A stretch of 64,000 bases of DNA. Origin: Planctomycetota bacterium. GTDB taxonomy: Bacteria; Planctomycetota; Planctomycetia; Pirellulales; Pirellulaceae. Location of the stretch: assembly GCA_016872725.1 (NCBI GenBank), contig VGZC01000008.1, positions 1 to 64,000 of the forward strand, given 5' to 3'. The notes under the pieces are model-generated. The model saw nothing but the letters and a program-made list of their open reading frames with translations, ran no database searches and was not told where the DNA came from. Numbering within the stretch: position 1 is the first letter of the stretch; the number at the start of each line of letters is the position of its first letter. Shown here in pieces: positions 1 through 15,591 of the stretch. The translations under genes were made by a program, and so were the position numbers.

Positions 1-342
1 GAATTGGATCCGGCACGAGTTCCTTCCTCCTGCGCGTCGGGGAGCCTGCGGTCCGCTGACGGCGGCTCGGCGAAAGCGCCCGGATACAGGATCACCAACC
101 GCGGCCAGAACCCCTCACGAAAAATGGACGGAACGGGAATGGATTGGAGCCACGGAAGGACACGGAAGGAAGACGGAGAATGGCGAACGGGTCGCCCATG
201 GGGAACAACCCCGAAGGGGTCGACTGAAAACTGAAAAACCCCTGTCCTCCGGTCGTTCGCGGCTGCGCCGCGAACGACCTCGGCTTCGGGTTTCACAAGA
301 GTGCCGCGCGACGGGCTCGTCGCGCGCCGCGCGGCCGTTCCC
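1..342. other. Intergenic left edge, no supported gene
   Basis: I see no convincing gene here. Short open frames exist but lack a ribosome site and recognisable content. The stretch holds a short direct repeat (cacggaagga, twice, near 152-171) and the GC-rich hairpin listed separately at 251-279. It lies downstream of the minus-strand protease gene that ends at 343, so it is probably that gene's 3' flank. Confidence 0.5.
251..279 (-). terminator. Hairpin, possible terminator of the subtilisin gene
   Basis: A perfect 12-bp inverted repeat (251-262 with 268-279) has a 5-nt loop. It lies about 65 nt beyond the stop codon of the minus-strand protease gene. On the minus strand a T-rich run follows about 12 nt after the stem, so this is not a canonical terminator, but position and stem strength fit transcription termination. 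Confidence 0.4.
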
Positions 343-4548
<4,206 letters not shown>

Positions 4549-5014
4549 GTCGTTACCCACGTCGAAGAGCTGAGAAGGAGCCGTGAATGCGGATGTGCTC
4601 GAGATTTCGCCGGAATCCAAGACGCTCGGCGATTCCCTGGGAACCGCGCGCACGCCGACCGCCCGAAACGGCCTCAAATGTATCCAGAACGAGGTCCTCT
4701 CACCAGCGCCGACCATCCGCCGACCAGCGCCGGCCGCCCTGGGTCGCCCCCAAGCGCGCCGCCACCGGTAGCCGATGCCCGCGGTGATTTACCTCCGTTT
4801 AGTCTAATCGCCCTTTTCGAAAAATCTATAATTTCGCCAAATTTCCAGGCCTGCCTATCTTCGGATTGTCAAAGTTCGCTGGACAAACGGCAAGAGATCG
4901 GATCGCCATCTCCTTGGACTTCGACGACGACGTGGGACCGGGGGTTCCCAAAAAAGACGGCGAAAGGTCCGCCGGGTATCTGGGATTGGGGCGCGGCCGG
5001 CGATCCGGCGCTAC
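4549..5014. other. Intergenic region upstream of the protease gene
   Basis: No gene is supported here. The part around 4797-4870 is unusually AT-rich for this genome and probably holds the minus-strand promoter of the protease, although I could not fix a convincing -35/-10 pair. A minus-strand GGAGGT at about 4783-4788 has no ordinary start codon at normal spacing. If the ATG at 4716 is the true protease start, the gene extends into this stretch. Confidence 0.4.
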
Positions 5015-5053
5015 GAAAAAAGGCCTCGACTCCGAGTTGGGAGTCGAGGCCTT
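5015..5053 (-). terminator. Rho-independent terminator after the BBP7 gene
   Basis: A perfect 14-bp stem (5020-5033 with 5040-5053) has a 6-nt loop. Read on the minus strand it is followed at once by a run of T (the forward A run at 5016-5020). It sits 51 nt beyond the stop codon of the minus-strand gene at 5105, a textbook intrinsic terminator. Confidence 0.88.
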
Positions 5054-5104
5054 GGTATGGACCAGGAACCGGGGGATGGGGGCCTGGAGTTGAGTATTTC
5101 GGGT

Positions 5105-6628
5105 CTACCACATCCATTCGAAGCCGGCATTGAACCCGTGATAGAAGACATCGCCGTTGCTGTTGATACCGACCACGCGGCCCGCGACGAACGGCGGGGC
5201 CGCATTGAAATTCTCGGCGGCCAGCGCGACTCCGTCGACGTACAGGAAATTGTAACCGCCTCGCAGCGTAATATGCTGATTGACTCGCCAGTTACCCATG
5301 AGGCCGGCTTCGGCGATGAACGCGGCCGAGTCCCGATCCGCGGTTTCCGAGAGGGGGCCGGCGAGCGTCGCGGCCTCGATGAGCGTGACCTGATCGGCAT
5401 GATTGCCGAAGATGCCCGCCTTGAGTTCCGATCCGACTTGGATGCCCGGGAACAACGTGGCCCAGAGATCGCCGCCCATTTGGAAACCGGTGACGCTGTT
5501 GGCCGTGCCGACGTTGTAGTTCATGTAGCCCGTGATAGGCGGTGCGCCGCCACCGTTGGGATCGGGATAGTTGACTCGTGTGTTGTGCCGGAATTGTTCC
5601 TCGAGCCGGAAATACCGGACGCCGGCGAGCCAAGACCCTTGGAGGCGGCAATTAGGGGCCATCCAGCGGCGGCGGAAGTCCAATTCGAGCGAATCGAAAT
5701 TCGACGAGTATTCGATCGAACCATACTCGGCCGAATCCGTGTCGGTGAAACCGCCGCGAACGATAGGCGGGCCGACCTGGGGCGGCGGGTTGTTGCCGTA
5801 GTCGCTCATCACGGAATACAGATCATCGGTCGGACTGGTCACGGCGGCGGCCGAGGCCCAGTTGAACAGACCAAAGTATCCGAATTCGAGCGCGCTCGAT
5901 GCGCCGACCTGGAGGGCCGCCGAGAACCGGAAACCGGCACCCTGATCGAAGTCGAGATTGTCCGTGCTCAGAACAATGAATGGCGCTCCCATGCCGGCGG
6001 GCCCGTCGGACATGAAGTTGACGGTCCGGCCCGTATCCTCGCGCGTCAGGTACATGAAGTCCACGGCGACGTCGAACCAGCGCGGCGAGCACCATCCACC
6101 ACCGGGATAGGGACCCAGATTGCGAATCAGGTCGAGACCGCGTTCGGTTCGCGACCCGATATTGCCTTCGTCGATATACTCGCCCATCGGTGCCGCGCCG
6201 TAGGCGGCGTCGGGGGCGCCACCCATCATATAGCCGGACGCGTCATAACCGGCCGGAACGACGCCCGGCATCATGCCCGGCGGAACCATGCCTGGCGGAA
6301 AGGGCTGCGCCGCGAACGCCGTCGCGGGAAGCATGTCGCCCATGCCGCCCGGAGCGTAACCGGCGGGAGCCACGAATCCGGCATACGCGGGACCGCTGAC
6401 CGTTCCCGAAGGAGTCGGCGCGCCGAGTGTCGAAGGGATACCGAGCGGGACTTGTCGCGCGGGAACAGGCGCCGCGGCGGATGGCACGGCGACCGACGGG
6501 TCCGTCGACGATCCGCCGGGAGCGGGCTGCGCGGGAGGCACGGTCGGCGCTTGAGCCCGCAACTCCAACCGGGAACCGGCCAGAGTTCCAAGCAGAACGG
6601 GCAGGAGCAACGCCCATCGAGTCTTCAT
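5105..6628 (-). CDS. BBP7 family outer-membrane beta-barrel protein
   Basis: A 507-residue exported protein. The start at 6628 gives a clear signal peptide (MKTRWALLLPVLLG...LRAQA) and has GGAG nine bases upstream. A Pro/Ala/Gly-rich low-complexity segment follows (about residues 25-150). The remaining 350 residues carry alternating aromatic/hydrophobic strands and end in WMW, as expected for a beta-barrel with a C-terminal aromatic. Segments such as WFDVAVDFMYLTRE, GAGFRFSAALQVG, LQGSWLAGVRYFRLEE and LRGGYNFLYVDGVAL are the pattern of the planctomycete BBP7 family. These proteins are thought to sit in the outer membrane; their transport or structural role is not established. The gene stands alone, with its own terminator downstream. 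Confidence 0.78.
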   Translation of the reverse strand: MKTRWALLLPVLLGTLAGSRLELRAQAPTVPPAQPAPGGSSTDPSVAVPSAAAPVPARQVPLGIPSTLGAPTPSGTVSGPAYAGFVAPAGYAPGGMGDMLPATAFAAQPFPPGMVPPGMMPGVVPAGYDASGYMMGGAPDAAYGAAPMGEYIDEGNIGSRTERGLDLIRNLGPYPGGGWCSPRWFDVAVDFMYLTREDTGRTVNFMSDGPAGMGAPFIVLSTDNLDFDQGAGFRFSAALQVGASSALEFGYFGLFNWASAAAVTSPTDDLYSVMSDYGNNPPPQVGPPIVRGGFTDTDSAEYGSIEYSSNFDSLELDFRRRWMAPNCRLQGSWLAGVRYFRLEEQFRHNTRVNYPDPNGGGAPPITGYMNYNVGTANSVTGFQMGGDLWATLFPGIQVGSELKAGIFGNHADQVTLIEAATLAGPLSETADRDSAAFIAEAGLMGNWRVNQHITLRGGYNFLYVDGVALAAENFNAAPPFVAGRVVGINSNGDVFYHGFNAGFEWMW

Positions 6629-7075
6629 CAGTAAGTCTCCGCGGCGCGAAATCTTAGGGGGAATCGTGTCCGGACGCGGCGTCATGGCGCCTCGCCACGC
6701 GTTGGGTACCCGACCGTTCCCTCACCTGTTTCCTGGGTGGTTGGACCGACAGAATCGTAATGCGCGGCATAAACGCTACGGCTTCACGACAACCGTATCG
6801 GCCTGGCACAATGCGTAGAACCAATACTTTCCGTTTCGCCGGAATACTCACGTTAATCGGCAAGTTCCGCGTCAAAAATCGCGTCTTTCCCATCATTCCC
6901 CGGCTCCATTCCCGAAGATCCGCAGGCGTGCGACGTCGGCATGGGAGTTTGGGAGGGAGAGGCACCTTGATGGCACCTTGATTCCGTTTTGAGGGAAGTT
7001 CTTGCGACTTGCCGCAACGGCTGGCACAATCGGGGAATCGGGGTAGCGGCTCGTCTCGCCGTGGGAATTCCATGT
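6629..7075. other. Divergent intergenic region
   Basis: This lies between the divergent BBP7 gene and the pseudokinase gene, and no coding sequence is supported. Two similar elements reading GGC(C)TGGCACAAT occur near 6800-6812 and 7019-7031. The second follows TTGCGA at 17-bp spacing and could be the -35/-10 pair of the plus-strand gene. The first has no obvious partner. Confidence 0.4.
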
Positions 7076-10006
7076 ATGGCCAAGACAGCGATCGCCAGTT
7101 CGGCCGAGTTGATCGAGTTGTTGGAAAAGAGCCGTCTGCTCGAAGACCAGGCCTTCGACCAAGCGCGCCGCGTGGCGGAAGCCGAGCCCGACGCGGGCGC
7201 AGCCGCGCGGAAACTCGTGGATCTCGGTGTCCTCAGTCCGTGGCAAGCCGACCAATTGCTCGCCGGCCAATTCTCCCTCCGGCTTGGCGACTCCAAATTC
7301 CTGCTGTATGACGAGGTGGGCGAGTGGGAATTCGGCCGATCGTTTCTCGCGGCCGACGGCACGACGGGTGAGCAGGTCGGGTTGAAGCTCTTGTCGAGTC
7401 GCATTGCGGCCGACAAGGCCGTACAAAAGTCGCTGCTCTCGGATCTCGGCAAGGTGTCGAAGATCAGGAACCGAGGGTTCGTCAACCTGCGCGAAGTGGG
7501 CCGAGCGGGTCCGCGGTTCTTTCTCGTCTTGGACTCCCATCCCGCGCGAACGGTCGCCGGCGCGAAGGCAGCCCTCGGCGGACTCGGCAATGCCGCCGCG
7601 ATCCGGTTGCTCGAACGGGCGGCCGGCGCGCTTGGGGAGTTGCATCGGCGCGGATTGGAGCACGCCTGTTTGACGCCCGCGCGGATCGGGTATTCGAGCG
7701 AAGGCGCCGTCTTGATTTCGGATGCCGGATTGCGATGCCTGATTCCGGCGTTGCGCCGTGATCCCGCCGCGCGCGACGCGATCGCGGAATGGGCTCCGCC
7801 TGAAACGTCTCCCCCAGGGTCCGACCCCGCGCGTCGCGACTGGTATTCGCTCGCGCGCATCGTGGGATCCGCGCGAGCGGCCGATTCGATCGGAAACTCG
7901 ACGTCATTGGCGGAGGACGAGGGCGGGGCGGCCGCCGACGCGTGGCGCGAGTCGATCGATTCACCCGAAGCCGATCAGCGGCTCGACGCGATCCTCGCGC
8001 GCATGATGGACGACGCATCGTCCCAATCCGGCGCGTTCGGAGAATCCCGCGGCGGCATCGACGCGGACTTGGGTGAATTGGCGAGTGCCGAGTCGGTCGT
8101 CGCCGCATGCCGCGTTTGGCGTGAGCGGTATTTGGGAGATAGCGAACCACTCGTCGCGGCGGCGGACGACTCGATCGTCGCGTCGATCGCGGACAGCGCG
8201 GCCTTCCCGGCCGTTCGCGCCGACACGCCGTCGAAAACGGACCGTGATGCGGCGACCGTCCGGGAACGGGCCGTTCGTTCGGCTGCGCCGGCGAGCGGCG
8301 GCGACTCGGAAACGCGCGGCGTGGTTATTGAAACCAGGAGAAAGAAGGAGAAGAAGGAAACCGCGGCGCCGACGAAGGAAAAGAAGAAGGGGAAGGCCGA
8401 CCGGGCGACGCGGGAACCAAGCGAGGCTCAGGCATGGCTCGCGGCGCGCCGCCGGAAACGGGCTCGTACCCTTTTCGTCAGCGCGGCGACGATGCTGATT
8501 CTGATTCCGCTCTTGATCACCGCCTACGTGATGCGCGACGCGTGGCGTCCGAATCGTGAGACCGATGCGGAACGTGCGGTGGCGAAACTAACGGCCGCGC
8601 GTCGGTTCGCGGACCAGGCCGACAAGGCGGACGCGCCGTTGCCCGATGTCGGCGCGCCGCTGCCGGAACCGCCTCCCGATTCCGCGCCGAAAGACGCGGC
8701 GCCCGCGGTCAGTCCGCTGGAAAACGCGCGGAGCGCTGTCGCGGGTTCGCCGGGCGCCGAGCTTTCCGGGACCCAGCCCAAGGGCGGCCAGTCCACGGCG
8801 TCGGACCTCGGTCCCGCGCCCGAACCGCAATCGCCCGCGAACGGCTCGCCGGTTTCGGCGCCCGCGCCCGACTCCGTGGCCGCCAAGACGCCGGACCCGG
8901 CGCCCGGGCCCGCGACTTCGAACGATTCCGCGACGGCGGCTCCCACCGTGAATACGCCGCCGAGTGTCCCGCCCGCCGGTTCGGCGTTCCTCAGCCAACT
9001 TCCCGAATCCCTGACACTCCCCAAACGGAAACCCGAGACGGACGCGACCGGGCCCGATGCGCTCGGAGCGATCCCCGTCGACGATCAGGCGGCCTGCATG
9101 ATCGAATTGGTCGGCGGTGATCGTGTTTCGTCGAAAGCCAACGCGTCGATCGTGCTCGAAAACGCCGAAGGCGGAACGGCGCCTCGGAAATGGGACGTTT
9201 TTTCGGTCGCCGGGCCGGGCAGCCGCAAGCCGGTTGGTCGTTTTGCATTGCTGGGCGGCCAATTCACGTTTGAATGGCTCGACGCCGCGCGCGACGACGA
9301 ACTGGCCGGCATGCTCGAGAACTGTTTCCTCCGGTTGCGCGTCGGTGCCGAATCGCGACAAGTCGGCCTGCGCCGGACGATTCGCGTACCCGCGCTCGTT
9401 CTGAATCTCGATCGCGGCGCAACCGCCGGGAAATGGGAGATTCCGAACGGACCCGATCCCGCCGCGTGCCGATTCGAAGTCCTTTCACTCGAAGGCCCCT
9501 TCCCTCCCCATGTCCTCGACCCGTCCGGTTCGATCGAGGCGGATGGCGGCAAGCAATGGGTCTATCTGGGCGCGAATGCGCCGGAACGCGTCATCGTTCT
9601 TCGAGTCGAAAGCGGTTTGCGCCGGACGTTGGCGGTCAACGTGACCTGCCTCATGTCGGAGGGCCAGGAGGCGAACGAGGAATGGATGAAGGACCGCAAT
9701 CGACGTCCGACGAAAGCCAATCGCACGCAACTGATCAAACGCGTGGACGCGATCCTGGCTCAGGCCAAAGCGAAGCGGGACAGTTTTGCCGTGGTCAACG
9801 AGGCCTCCCTCTCGCGCGCCGACAAGGAGCAGTTCCTGCAACAACGCAATCTCGCGCAGCTCGACTTCGACAACGCGCAGACCGCGCGGAAGCGGTTGGA
9901 TCAGGTCGAGAAGTTGAGCCAATCGCTCAATGACCGGGGGAAGGTCCATTTTCGCGTGGTCTTCGAGGCGGAAGGACGATCGATCGAGCTCCTTCGTTCC
10001 GAATAG
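7076..10006 (+). CDS. Membrane-anchored pseudokinase-like protein
   Basis: A 976-residue protein. The N-terminal 75 residues ([14 protein letters not shown]...[13 protein letters not shown]) match the short helical module that precedes the kinase domain in many planctomycete Ser/Thr kinases. The following region aligns in layout with a kinase fold ([20 protein letters not shown], then [18 protein letters not shown], then [11 protein letters not shown], then WAPPE). The catalytic residues are missing, though. The HRD-K-N loop reads HACLTPARI, the metal-binding DFG reads DAG, and the glycine loop is poor. A Lys/Glu-rich linker leads to one transmembrane helix ([20 protein letters not shown], about residue 465-485). 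A Pro/Ala-rich region and a C-terminal domain of beta strands plus a coiled coil follow. It is probably a non-catalytic sensor or scaffold. The start at 7076 is chosen because [12 protein letters not shown] begins the conserved module. Confidence 0.75.
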   Translation: MAKTAIASSAELIELLEKSRLLEDQAFDQARRVAEAEPDAGAAARKLVDLGVLSPWQADQLLAGQFSLRLGDSKFLLYDEVGEWEFGRSFLAADGTTGEQVGLKLLSSRIAADKAVQKSLLSDLGKVSKIRNRGFVNLREVGRAGPRFFLVLDSHPARTVAGAKAALGGLGNAAAIRLLERAAGALGELHRRGLEHACLTPARIGYSSEGAVLISDAGLRCLIPALRRDPAARDAIAEWAPPETSPPGSDPARRDWYSLARIVGSARAADSIGNSTSLAEDEGGAAADAWRESIDSPEADQRLDAILARMMDDASSQSGAFGESRGGIDADLGELASAESVVAACRVWRERYLGDSEPLVAAADDSIVASIADSAAFPAVRADTPSKTDRDAATVRERAVRSAAPASGGDSETRGVVIETRRKKEKKETAAPTKEKKKGKADRATREPSEAQAWLAARRRKRARTLFVSAATMLILIPLLITAYVMRDAWRPNRETDAERAVAKLTAARRFADQADKADAPLPDVGAPLPEPPPDSAPKDAAPAVSPLENARSAVAGSPGAELSGTQPKGGQSTASDLGPAPEPQSPANGSPVSAPAPDSVAAKTPDPAPGPATSNDSATAAPTVNTPPSVPPAGSAFLSQLPESLTLPKRKPETDATGPDALGAIPVDDQAACMIELVGGDRVSSKANASIVLENAEGGTAPRKWDVFSVAGPGSRKPVGRFALLGGQFTFEWLDAARDDELAGMLENCFLRLRVGAESRQVGLRRTIRVPALVLNLDRGATAGKWEIPNGPDPAACRFEVLSLEGPFPPHVLDPSGSIEADGGKQWVYLGANAPERVIVLRVESGLRRTLAVNVTCLMSEGQEANEEWMKDRNRRPTKANRTQLIKRVDAILAQAKAKRDSFAVVNEASLSRADKEQFLQQRNLAQLDFDNAQTARKRLDQVEKLSQSLNDRGKVHFRVVFEAEGRSIELLRSE

Positions 10007-10041
10007 ACGCGGCGCCCGTCACGGGCCGTTCGAGTGGCGAG

Positions 10042-10870
10042 CGCCTCATGGCTCGTTGAGTCGGCCCGGCTCGCGGGTCCCCGTTCCGATTCGTTTCCGG
10101 AGCGCGTCGCCAAGTTCGTCGCGGGCTCGTTCGCCGTCAAGAGGCCTCCGATGTCGACTCCATCGATCGCTTGTTTCGGAGATCGGGCTCCGGCGATGCG
10201 GCTCAACGTCGGCAGAAGGTCGATCGTGGCGGCCATCTTGTCGCACACGGCGCCCGCCGGGACGCGTCCCGTCCAACGCATGACGCATGGAACGCGGACG
10301 CCGCCTTCCCACGTCGTGCCCTTGCCTTCCCGAAGCGGTCCGGCGCTCCCCGCGTGATTGCCGTACGAAAGCCACGGCCCGTCGTCGGTCGTGAAGATCA
10401 CGAGCGTCGCGATCGTCGCGTTGTTCTCGATGAGCGGCAACGGCGGATACGCGCGGGGCGTGTCGGGATGGAGGGGCCACATGTCGTTCGAATAGGGGAG
10501 CCCGAAATAGGTCTCGAATCCGTGTTGCAGCGGAAGGAACGGCTCGCGATGGCCCAGATGCCATTTGCCGAACATGGCCGTCGCATAGCCCTGTTCGCGG
10601 AGCAGTTCGGGCAACAAGTCCTCACCGGCGTGGACGCCGTGTCTCGCCGTGTGATTGGGCGCGCCGAGCATGCCGATGCGGTTGGCATAGCGTCCGGTCA
10701 ACAGGGCCGCGCGCGACGCGCCGCAGACCGCCGGCGCCACGTGGAAACTCGTGAACCGCATCCCCTCGCTCGCCATGCGGTCGAGGTGGGGCGTAGCGAA
10801 CGACGTGGCCCCAAGAACAACCGACGTCCGAGTACCCCTGGTCATCGGTGAACAATGGAAGACGGAGGGC
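10042..10870 (-). pseudogene. Decayed arylsulfatase (frameshift, internal deletion, lost C-terminus)
   Basis: Sulfatase blocks occur in the right order but not in one frame. [11 protein letters not shown] (10821-10853) is in one frame. [13 protein letters not shown] through the formylglycine site [21 protein letters not shown] and [10 protein letters not shown] are in another. Removing one base near 10812-10820 would restore a typical [14 protein letters not shown]. At about 10405-10430 the sequence jumps from PLIEN straight to [16 protein letters not shown], so roughly 70-100 residues normally between these motifs are absent. The tail degrades after TSHEA (10042) and runs into the convergent gene. 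The start is also eroded, with no RPNI block. It once belonged to the planctomycete CxAxR sulfatase group and is almost certainly non-functional. Confidence 0.85.
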
Positions 10871-11020
10871 GTTCGCTCGGTCTTTCGACGCGCGGGCGAT
10901 TGGCCTACGATAGGGACCCGACGGGGATCCGACCCAAAGCGAATCGCGGACGCGGCTCCTTCGACCTCCGAATGGGGAGCGCGCCGTCCGAACGCGCTGC
11001 GTTCCTGGGAGAATATGTCG

Positions 11021-12100
11021 ATGCGAGCCTGTTTTCCGCGTTCCGGATGGCCGTTCGCGGGCATCGTTGTCCTTGCGATGTTCGGTCGCGCGGGCATGCC
11101 GCGATCGGCGGTCGCGGACGAGCCGGCCTATCGCTGGGAATGCGTCACGCCACGTGCCGCATTCGCGCCGCGCGACGGCGCGGGCGCCTTGACCTATCGA
11201 GGCCGCATGTGGTTGCTCGGCGGCTGGAACCCGAACCCCGCGCACCGAGACGTCTTCCCGCTGATTTGCAACAACGAAGTGTGGTCGTCCGAGGACGGTC
11301 GGAGCTGGGACCTGGTTCGCGCGAATTCGTTTCGCGACCGCGCGTTCGATTCCGCGCGGGACTGGGAAGGCCGCCACACGGCCGGATACGCCGTGTTCCG
11401 GGACCGCATGTGGATCGTCGGCGGCGACGTCATCCAAGGGCACTACCAGAATGACCTGTGGAACTCCGAGGATGGCCGCGATTGGACCCGCGTCAACGCC
11501 GACCGGCCGGTTCCCTGGGCGCCGCGCGCGCTCCATGTCACCATCGTGCACGACGACCGCCTTTGGGTCCTGGGCGGTCAGACGCTCCCGTCCTTTGCGC
11601 CGTCCGAGGAACGGTTCCATCGCGACATCTGGACGACGCGCGATGGCCGGGAATGGACGAAAGTTGAACCTAGCGAACCGTATTGGTCGGCGCGCGGCAT
11701 GATCGGAGGTTCCGCCGTGCTCGGTGGGCGCATCTGGATCCTTGGTGGAGGAACCTATGAAACGCCTTCGACGCGTCAGCGGCGGTTCTTCAACGACGTC
11801 TGGAGTTCGTCGGATGGAGTACACTGGGAACGCCACGTCGAAACCGCGCCCTGGCATCCCCGCGAATACCACGACGTGGCGGTCTGGGACGGGAGGCTTT
11901 GGGTCATGGAAGGCTATCATGCTCAGGGCGGCAATCGGAACGACGTCTGGCATTCGCGGGACGGCGTTCATTGGATCGAACTTCCCGGCACGCCGTGGAA
12001 ACCGCGCCACGCGGCAAGCCTGTTCGTTCACGGAGACGCTCTGTGGATGGTGGCCGGCAACAACATGGAATCGGACGTCTGGAAACTGATCCGCGAGTAA
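11021..12100 (+). CDS. Exported kelch-like / beta-propeller repeat protein
   Basis: A 359-residue protein with a signal peptide ([17 protein letters not shown]...SAVA). The ATG at 11021 has GGGAG nine bases upstream; the ATG at 11015 is too close to that site. The mature part contains about five copies of a blade motif of the form [38 protein letters not shown] and [10 protein letters not shown], alternating with RMWLLGG, LWVLGGQ and RIWILGGG. That is the layout of kelch/galactose-oxidase-type propellers. There are no obvious copper ligands, so no enzyme activity is claimed. It starts divergently from the decayed sulfatase and is followed 59 bp later by the cytochrome gene, so the two may be co-transcribed. 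Confidence 0.72.
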   Translation: MRACFPRSGWPFAGIVVLAMFGRAGMPRSAVADEPAYRWECVTPRAAFAPRDGAGALTYRGRMWLLGGWNPNPAHRDVFPLICNNEVWSSEDGRSWDLVRANSFRDRAFDSARDWEGRHTAGYAVFRDRMWIVGGDVIQGHYQNDLWNSEDGRDWTRVNADRPVPWAPRALHVTIVHDDRLWVLGGQTLPSFAPSEERFHRDIWTTRDGREWTKVEPSEPYWSARGMIGGSAVLGGRIWILGGGTYETPSTRQRRFFNDVWSSSDGVHWERHVETAPWHPREYHDVAVWDGRLWVMEGYHAQGGNRNDVWHSRDGVHWIELPGTPWKPRHAASLFVHGDALWMVAGNNMESDVWKLIRE

Positions 12101-12159
12101 TTCAAGGCCCCGTGTCGCCGGTTAGCGACATCGGGGGCGAATCGGAGTGCTTGACCATC

Positions 12160-15100
12160 ATGCGGAACATTCGATGGAACCGTCTTTCCGACCGATCGAT
12201 CGGGATCGCCTCGCGAAGGACCGCGTTGGCCGCGGGGTTCGTCTGGCTGTTCGGCGCGGCGGCGGCCGCCCAAACGCTCGAGAATCGATTGGCGAGCGAG
12301 GACCCGGGCGCGCTGGCGCGGGAAGCGCGCGAACAGGGTGACGCGCGGCGCGGCGCCGTGGTCTTCCACCAGCCGTCGCTCGGGTGCGTCCAGTGCCATG
12401 CGCCCGCCGACGGTAGGACGCGCCTCGGTCCACCGCTCACCGAACCGACGCCCGACTCCGACGACGCGCGGATCGTCGAGTCGATTCTGCATCCTTCGAA
12501 GGTCATTCGCGAGGGTTATGAACCGATCATCGTGCAACGCGCCGACGGGCGCTCGATCGCCGCCATTCGGGTTTCGGAAGACGCCGAGTCGATCGTGCTG
12601 CGCGACATCGCGAACGACGGCGCCGTCGAGACGATCGCGCGGAGCGACATCGAGCGGATCGAGCGGGGCACCGTCTCGATCATGCCCGCCGGGCAGGTCA
12701 ACCAACTCGCCGGCCGCCAACCGTTCCTCGACCTCGTGAAGTACTTGATCGAAATCCGCGAGGGGGGAGTCGCACGCGCGAATGAACTCGCGCCGTCGAG
12801 CCTTGTGCTCGGCCCGCGCGAACTCCCCGCCTACGAGCGGAATCTCGACCACGCGGCGCTGATCCGCGACTGGGACCGTGCGGCCTTCCGGCGGGGCAAG
12901 GCGATCTACGACCGGCTTTGTGTCAATTGCCACGGCACACACGATCAGCCCGGTTCGCTTCCCACGTCACCGCGCTTCGCGACGGCCCGCCTGAAGAACG
13001 GATCGGATCCTCTGTCGATGTATCGGACGTTGACGTTGGGGTTCGGCATGATGGCGCCCCAGTCCTGGATGGTGCCTAGGCAGAAATACGACGTGATCCA
13101 CTACATCCGCGAAGCCTATTTGCGGGCAAACCGCGAGCAGCCCTTCACGCCGATCTCCGACGACTATCTCGCGGGCCTTCCGAGCGGAAATGAACGGGGG
13201 CCCGCGCCGAGCGATGTGCTCGAATGGGAACGCATGGACTACGGCAACCAGCTCATCGGGACCTACGAGTCGGGCGATGACGGATCCAATCTGGTCCACA
13301 AAGGCAACGCAATTCGGCTCGACGGCGCCGCGGGAGGCGTGTCGCGGGGCCGCGCCTGGATCCTGTACGACTACGACACGCTGCGCGCGGCGGTCGGATG
13401 GACGGGCGACCAATTCATCGACTGGAACGGGATCCTCTTCACGGGACAACATGCCGTGCATCCGCGCATCACCGGACGCGTCGCCTTCGAGACGCCGATG
13501 GGGCCGGGCTGGGCGCGGCCGGGGACCGATTCGTTCGAGGACACCGCGCGGGTCGTCGGCCGGGACGGGCGCGTTTATGGTCCGCTGCCTCGTGATTGGG
13601 CTCATTACCGAGGCATGTACCAGCATGGCTCCGACGTCGTGATCCACTACACGGTCGGTGCGACCGAGGTTTGGGAACTGCCGCGACTCCACGCGCCCGC
13701 CGCATCGGGATCGGTGGTTCCTCGAGCGACGGTCGCCGCGCCGGAAGCGGCGCCCGCTCCGGTTTTCGAACGCGTATTTCGGATCGGCCCGCGCTCGCTT
13801 TCCATGCGCATGCGGGTCGCCCATCTGCCCCACCGCGGCGCCGTGCGGTTGGAATCGACCGAGTCCGGCGTCGCGGCGTTCCTTGTCGGCGCGTCCGACG
13901 GCGCGAGCCGCTCGATTTCAAACAACGCGGGTCCGGATCCGGCACCGCATGCGGGCGACGCCGTGCTCGCCGTCGCCGTGCTTCCGCCGATCCCCGGCGC
14001 GACGTTCGACGTGCGGGGCAGTGAATTGCATCTGGAGTTGCCCGCCGGTTCCGAGCCGATCGGTTTTCAATTGCGGTTGGCCGCGGCGCCGGATCGATTG
14101 ACCGCCGCGAAGCTCGCGTCGACGTGGTCGCGTGCGACAGCGCCCGAGGATCCCCTCGCCTTCACGCGGGGTGGCCCGGTCCGCTGGCCCGAACGGCTCA
14201 CGACGCGCGTCGCCACGCTCGATTCAGCCGAAGGACCGTTCGTCGTTGAGCGGCTTGTCCATCCGCTCGATAATCCGTGGTTTTGCCGGATGCGGTTCAC
14301 CGGACTCGATTTTCTTCCGGACGGAGACCGGTTGGCCGTCTCCGATTGGGAAGGAAACGTCTGGATCGTCTCGGGGTTGGCGTCGCTCGCGGCGCGCGCG
14401 GCGAACGATCGGAGCGGTGTCGAGCTGACCTGGAAGCGGATCGCGTCGGGCCTCTTCCAACCGCTCGGCCTGCTCCATCGCGACGGCCATTTCGTGGTGA
14501 CATGCCGCGATCAGATCTGCCGTCTTCACGATCTGAACGGCGATGAGGAGATCGACTACTACGAGAACGTCAACAACGACCACCAGGTCACCGAGCATTT
14601 CCACGAGTTCGCGATGGGCCTCCAAGCCGATCCGGAAGGCAATTTCTACTACGCGAAGTCGGCCCGCCACGCGCTCACCGCCGTTGTTCCCCATCACGGA
14701 ACGTTGCTCAAGGTCAGCGCGGACGGCGCGAAAACGGAGATTCTCGCCACAGGATTCCGGGCGGCCAACGGCGTTTGCCTCAATCCGGACGGGACGTTTT
14801 TCGTGACCGACCAGGAAGGGCACTGGACGCCCAAGAACCGGATCAACTGGGTCAAGCCGGGCGGGTTTTACGGAAACATGTTCGGTTACCACGCGGTCGT
14901 CGATCCATCGGACTCCGCCATGGAACGTCCCCTGTGCTGGATCACCAACGCGTTTGATCGTTCACCCGGCGAGCTCCTTTGGGTCACGAGCGATCGATGG
15001 GGACCGCTCCAAGGTTCGCTCCTCAATCTGTCGTACGGTTACGGCAAGGTCTACTCGGTGCCGCACGAACGGATCGGCGATCGGATGCAGGGCGCCATGT

Positions 15101-15591
15101 GCGAATTGCCGATCGGACCGTTTCCGACAGGCGTGATGCGGGGACGGTTCTCTCCGCACGACGGCCAACTCTACACATGCGGGATGGTCGTCTGGGCGAG
15201 CAGTCAACCGGAGTCGGGCGGTTTGTATCGGGTCCGCTATGCGGGCGGTACCGTCCATGCGCCGATCGCGTTCCACGCGCGCAAGGAAGCGATCGACCTC
15301 ACGTTCAGCGACCCGATGGATCGCGGATCGGCCGAGGACGCGTCGCGTTACGCGATCACCGTCTGGTCGCTGCGCCGGTCCGCGAACTACGGGTCGGAAC
15401 ACCATGACGTGCGGACCTGGAAGGTGCGCGACGCGAGATGGCTCGACGATGGCCGCACCGTCGCGCTCGGCGTGCCCGAACTCGAGCCGACCGATTGCAT
15501 CGAGATTCGCTGCGCGCTGCGCGGCGAGGGAGGGCGCGAGGTCGTCCGGTTGCTGCACGGGACGATCCATGAACTCGACGCTAGTCGATGA
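12160..15591 (+). CDS. Large c-type cytochrome with DUF6797-like and sorbosone-dehydrogenase-like regions
   Basis: A 1143-residue exported protein with a signal peptide ending near AAAAAQ (about residue 38). Two heme c sites are visible: CVQCH at about 76-80 (planctomycete heme-binding type, preceded by [11 protein letters not shown]) and CVNCH at about 254. The latter lies in a cytochrome c domain with [10 protein letters not shown], which may supply the axial Met. A middle region (about 340-700) resembles the DUF6797 region of planctomycete and verrucomicrobial enzymes. From about 700 a beta-propeller-like segment follows ([51 protein letters not shown]). This pattern fits a periplasmic pyrroloquinoline-quinone- or calcium-type sugar or alcohol dehydrogenase passing electrons to the hemes; the substrate is unknown. 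The stop overlaps the convergent hisG by 11 bp. Confidence 0.8.
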   Translation: MRNIRWNRLSDRSIGIASRRTALAAGFVWLFGAAAAAQTLENRLASEDPGALAREAREQGDARRGAVVFHQPSLGCVQCHAPADGRTRLGPPLTEPTPDSDDARIVESILHPSKVIREGYEPIIVQRADGRSIAAIRVSEDAESIVLRDIANDGAVETIARSDIERIERGTVSIMPAGQVNQLAGRQPFLDLVKYLIEIREGGVARANELAPSSLVLGPRELPAYERNLDHAALIRDWDRAAFRRGKAIYDRLCVNCHGTHDQPGSLPTSPRFATARLKNGSDPLSMYRTLTLGFGMMAPQSWMVPRQKYDVIHYIREAYLRANREQPFTPISDDYLAGLPSGNERGPAPSDVLEWERMDYGNQLIGTYESGDDGSNLVHKGNAIRLDGAAGGVSRGRAWILYDYDTLRAAVGWTGDQFIDWNGILFTGQHAVHPRITGRVAFETPMGPGWARPGTDSFEDTARVVGRDGRVYGPLPRDWAHYRGMYQHGSDVVIHYTVGATEVWELPRLHAPAASGSVVPRATVAAPEAAPAPVFERVFRIGPRSLSMRMRVAHLPHRGAVRLESTESGVAAFLVGASDGASRSISNNAGPDPAPHAGDAVLAVAVLPPIPGATFDVRGSELHLELPAGSEPIGFQLRLAAAPDRLTAAKLASTWSRATAPEDPLAFTRGGPVRWPERLTTRVATLDSAEGPFVVERLVHPLDNPWFCRMRFTGLDFLPDGDRLAVSDWEGNVWIVSGLASLAARAANDRSGVELTWKRIASGLFQPLGLLHRDGHFVVTCRDQICRLHDLNGDEEIDYYENVNNDHQVTEHFHEFAMGLQADPEGNFYYAKSARHALTAVVPHHGTLLKVSADGAKTEILATGFRAANGVCLNPDGTFFVTDQEGHWTPKNRINWVKPGGFYGNMFGYHAVVDPSDSAMERPLCWITNAFDRSPGELLWVTSDRWGPLQGSLLNLSYGYGKVYSVPHERIGDRMQGAMCELPIGPFPTGVMRGRFSPHDGQLYTCGMVVWASSQPESGGLYRVRYAGGTVHAPIAFHARKEAIDLTFSDPMDRGSAEDASRYAITVWSLRRSANYGSEHHDVRTWKVRDARWLDDGRTVALGVPELEPTDCIEIRCALRGEGGREVVRLLHGTIHELDASR

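Noticed and set aside
1-20. First bases resemble a restriction-site/cDNA-adaptor string (ggatcc, ggcacgag)
   Set aside because: The match is partial and the following sequence is ordinary genomic DNA of the same composition; contamination is not supported.
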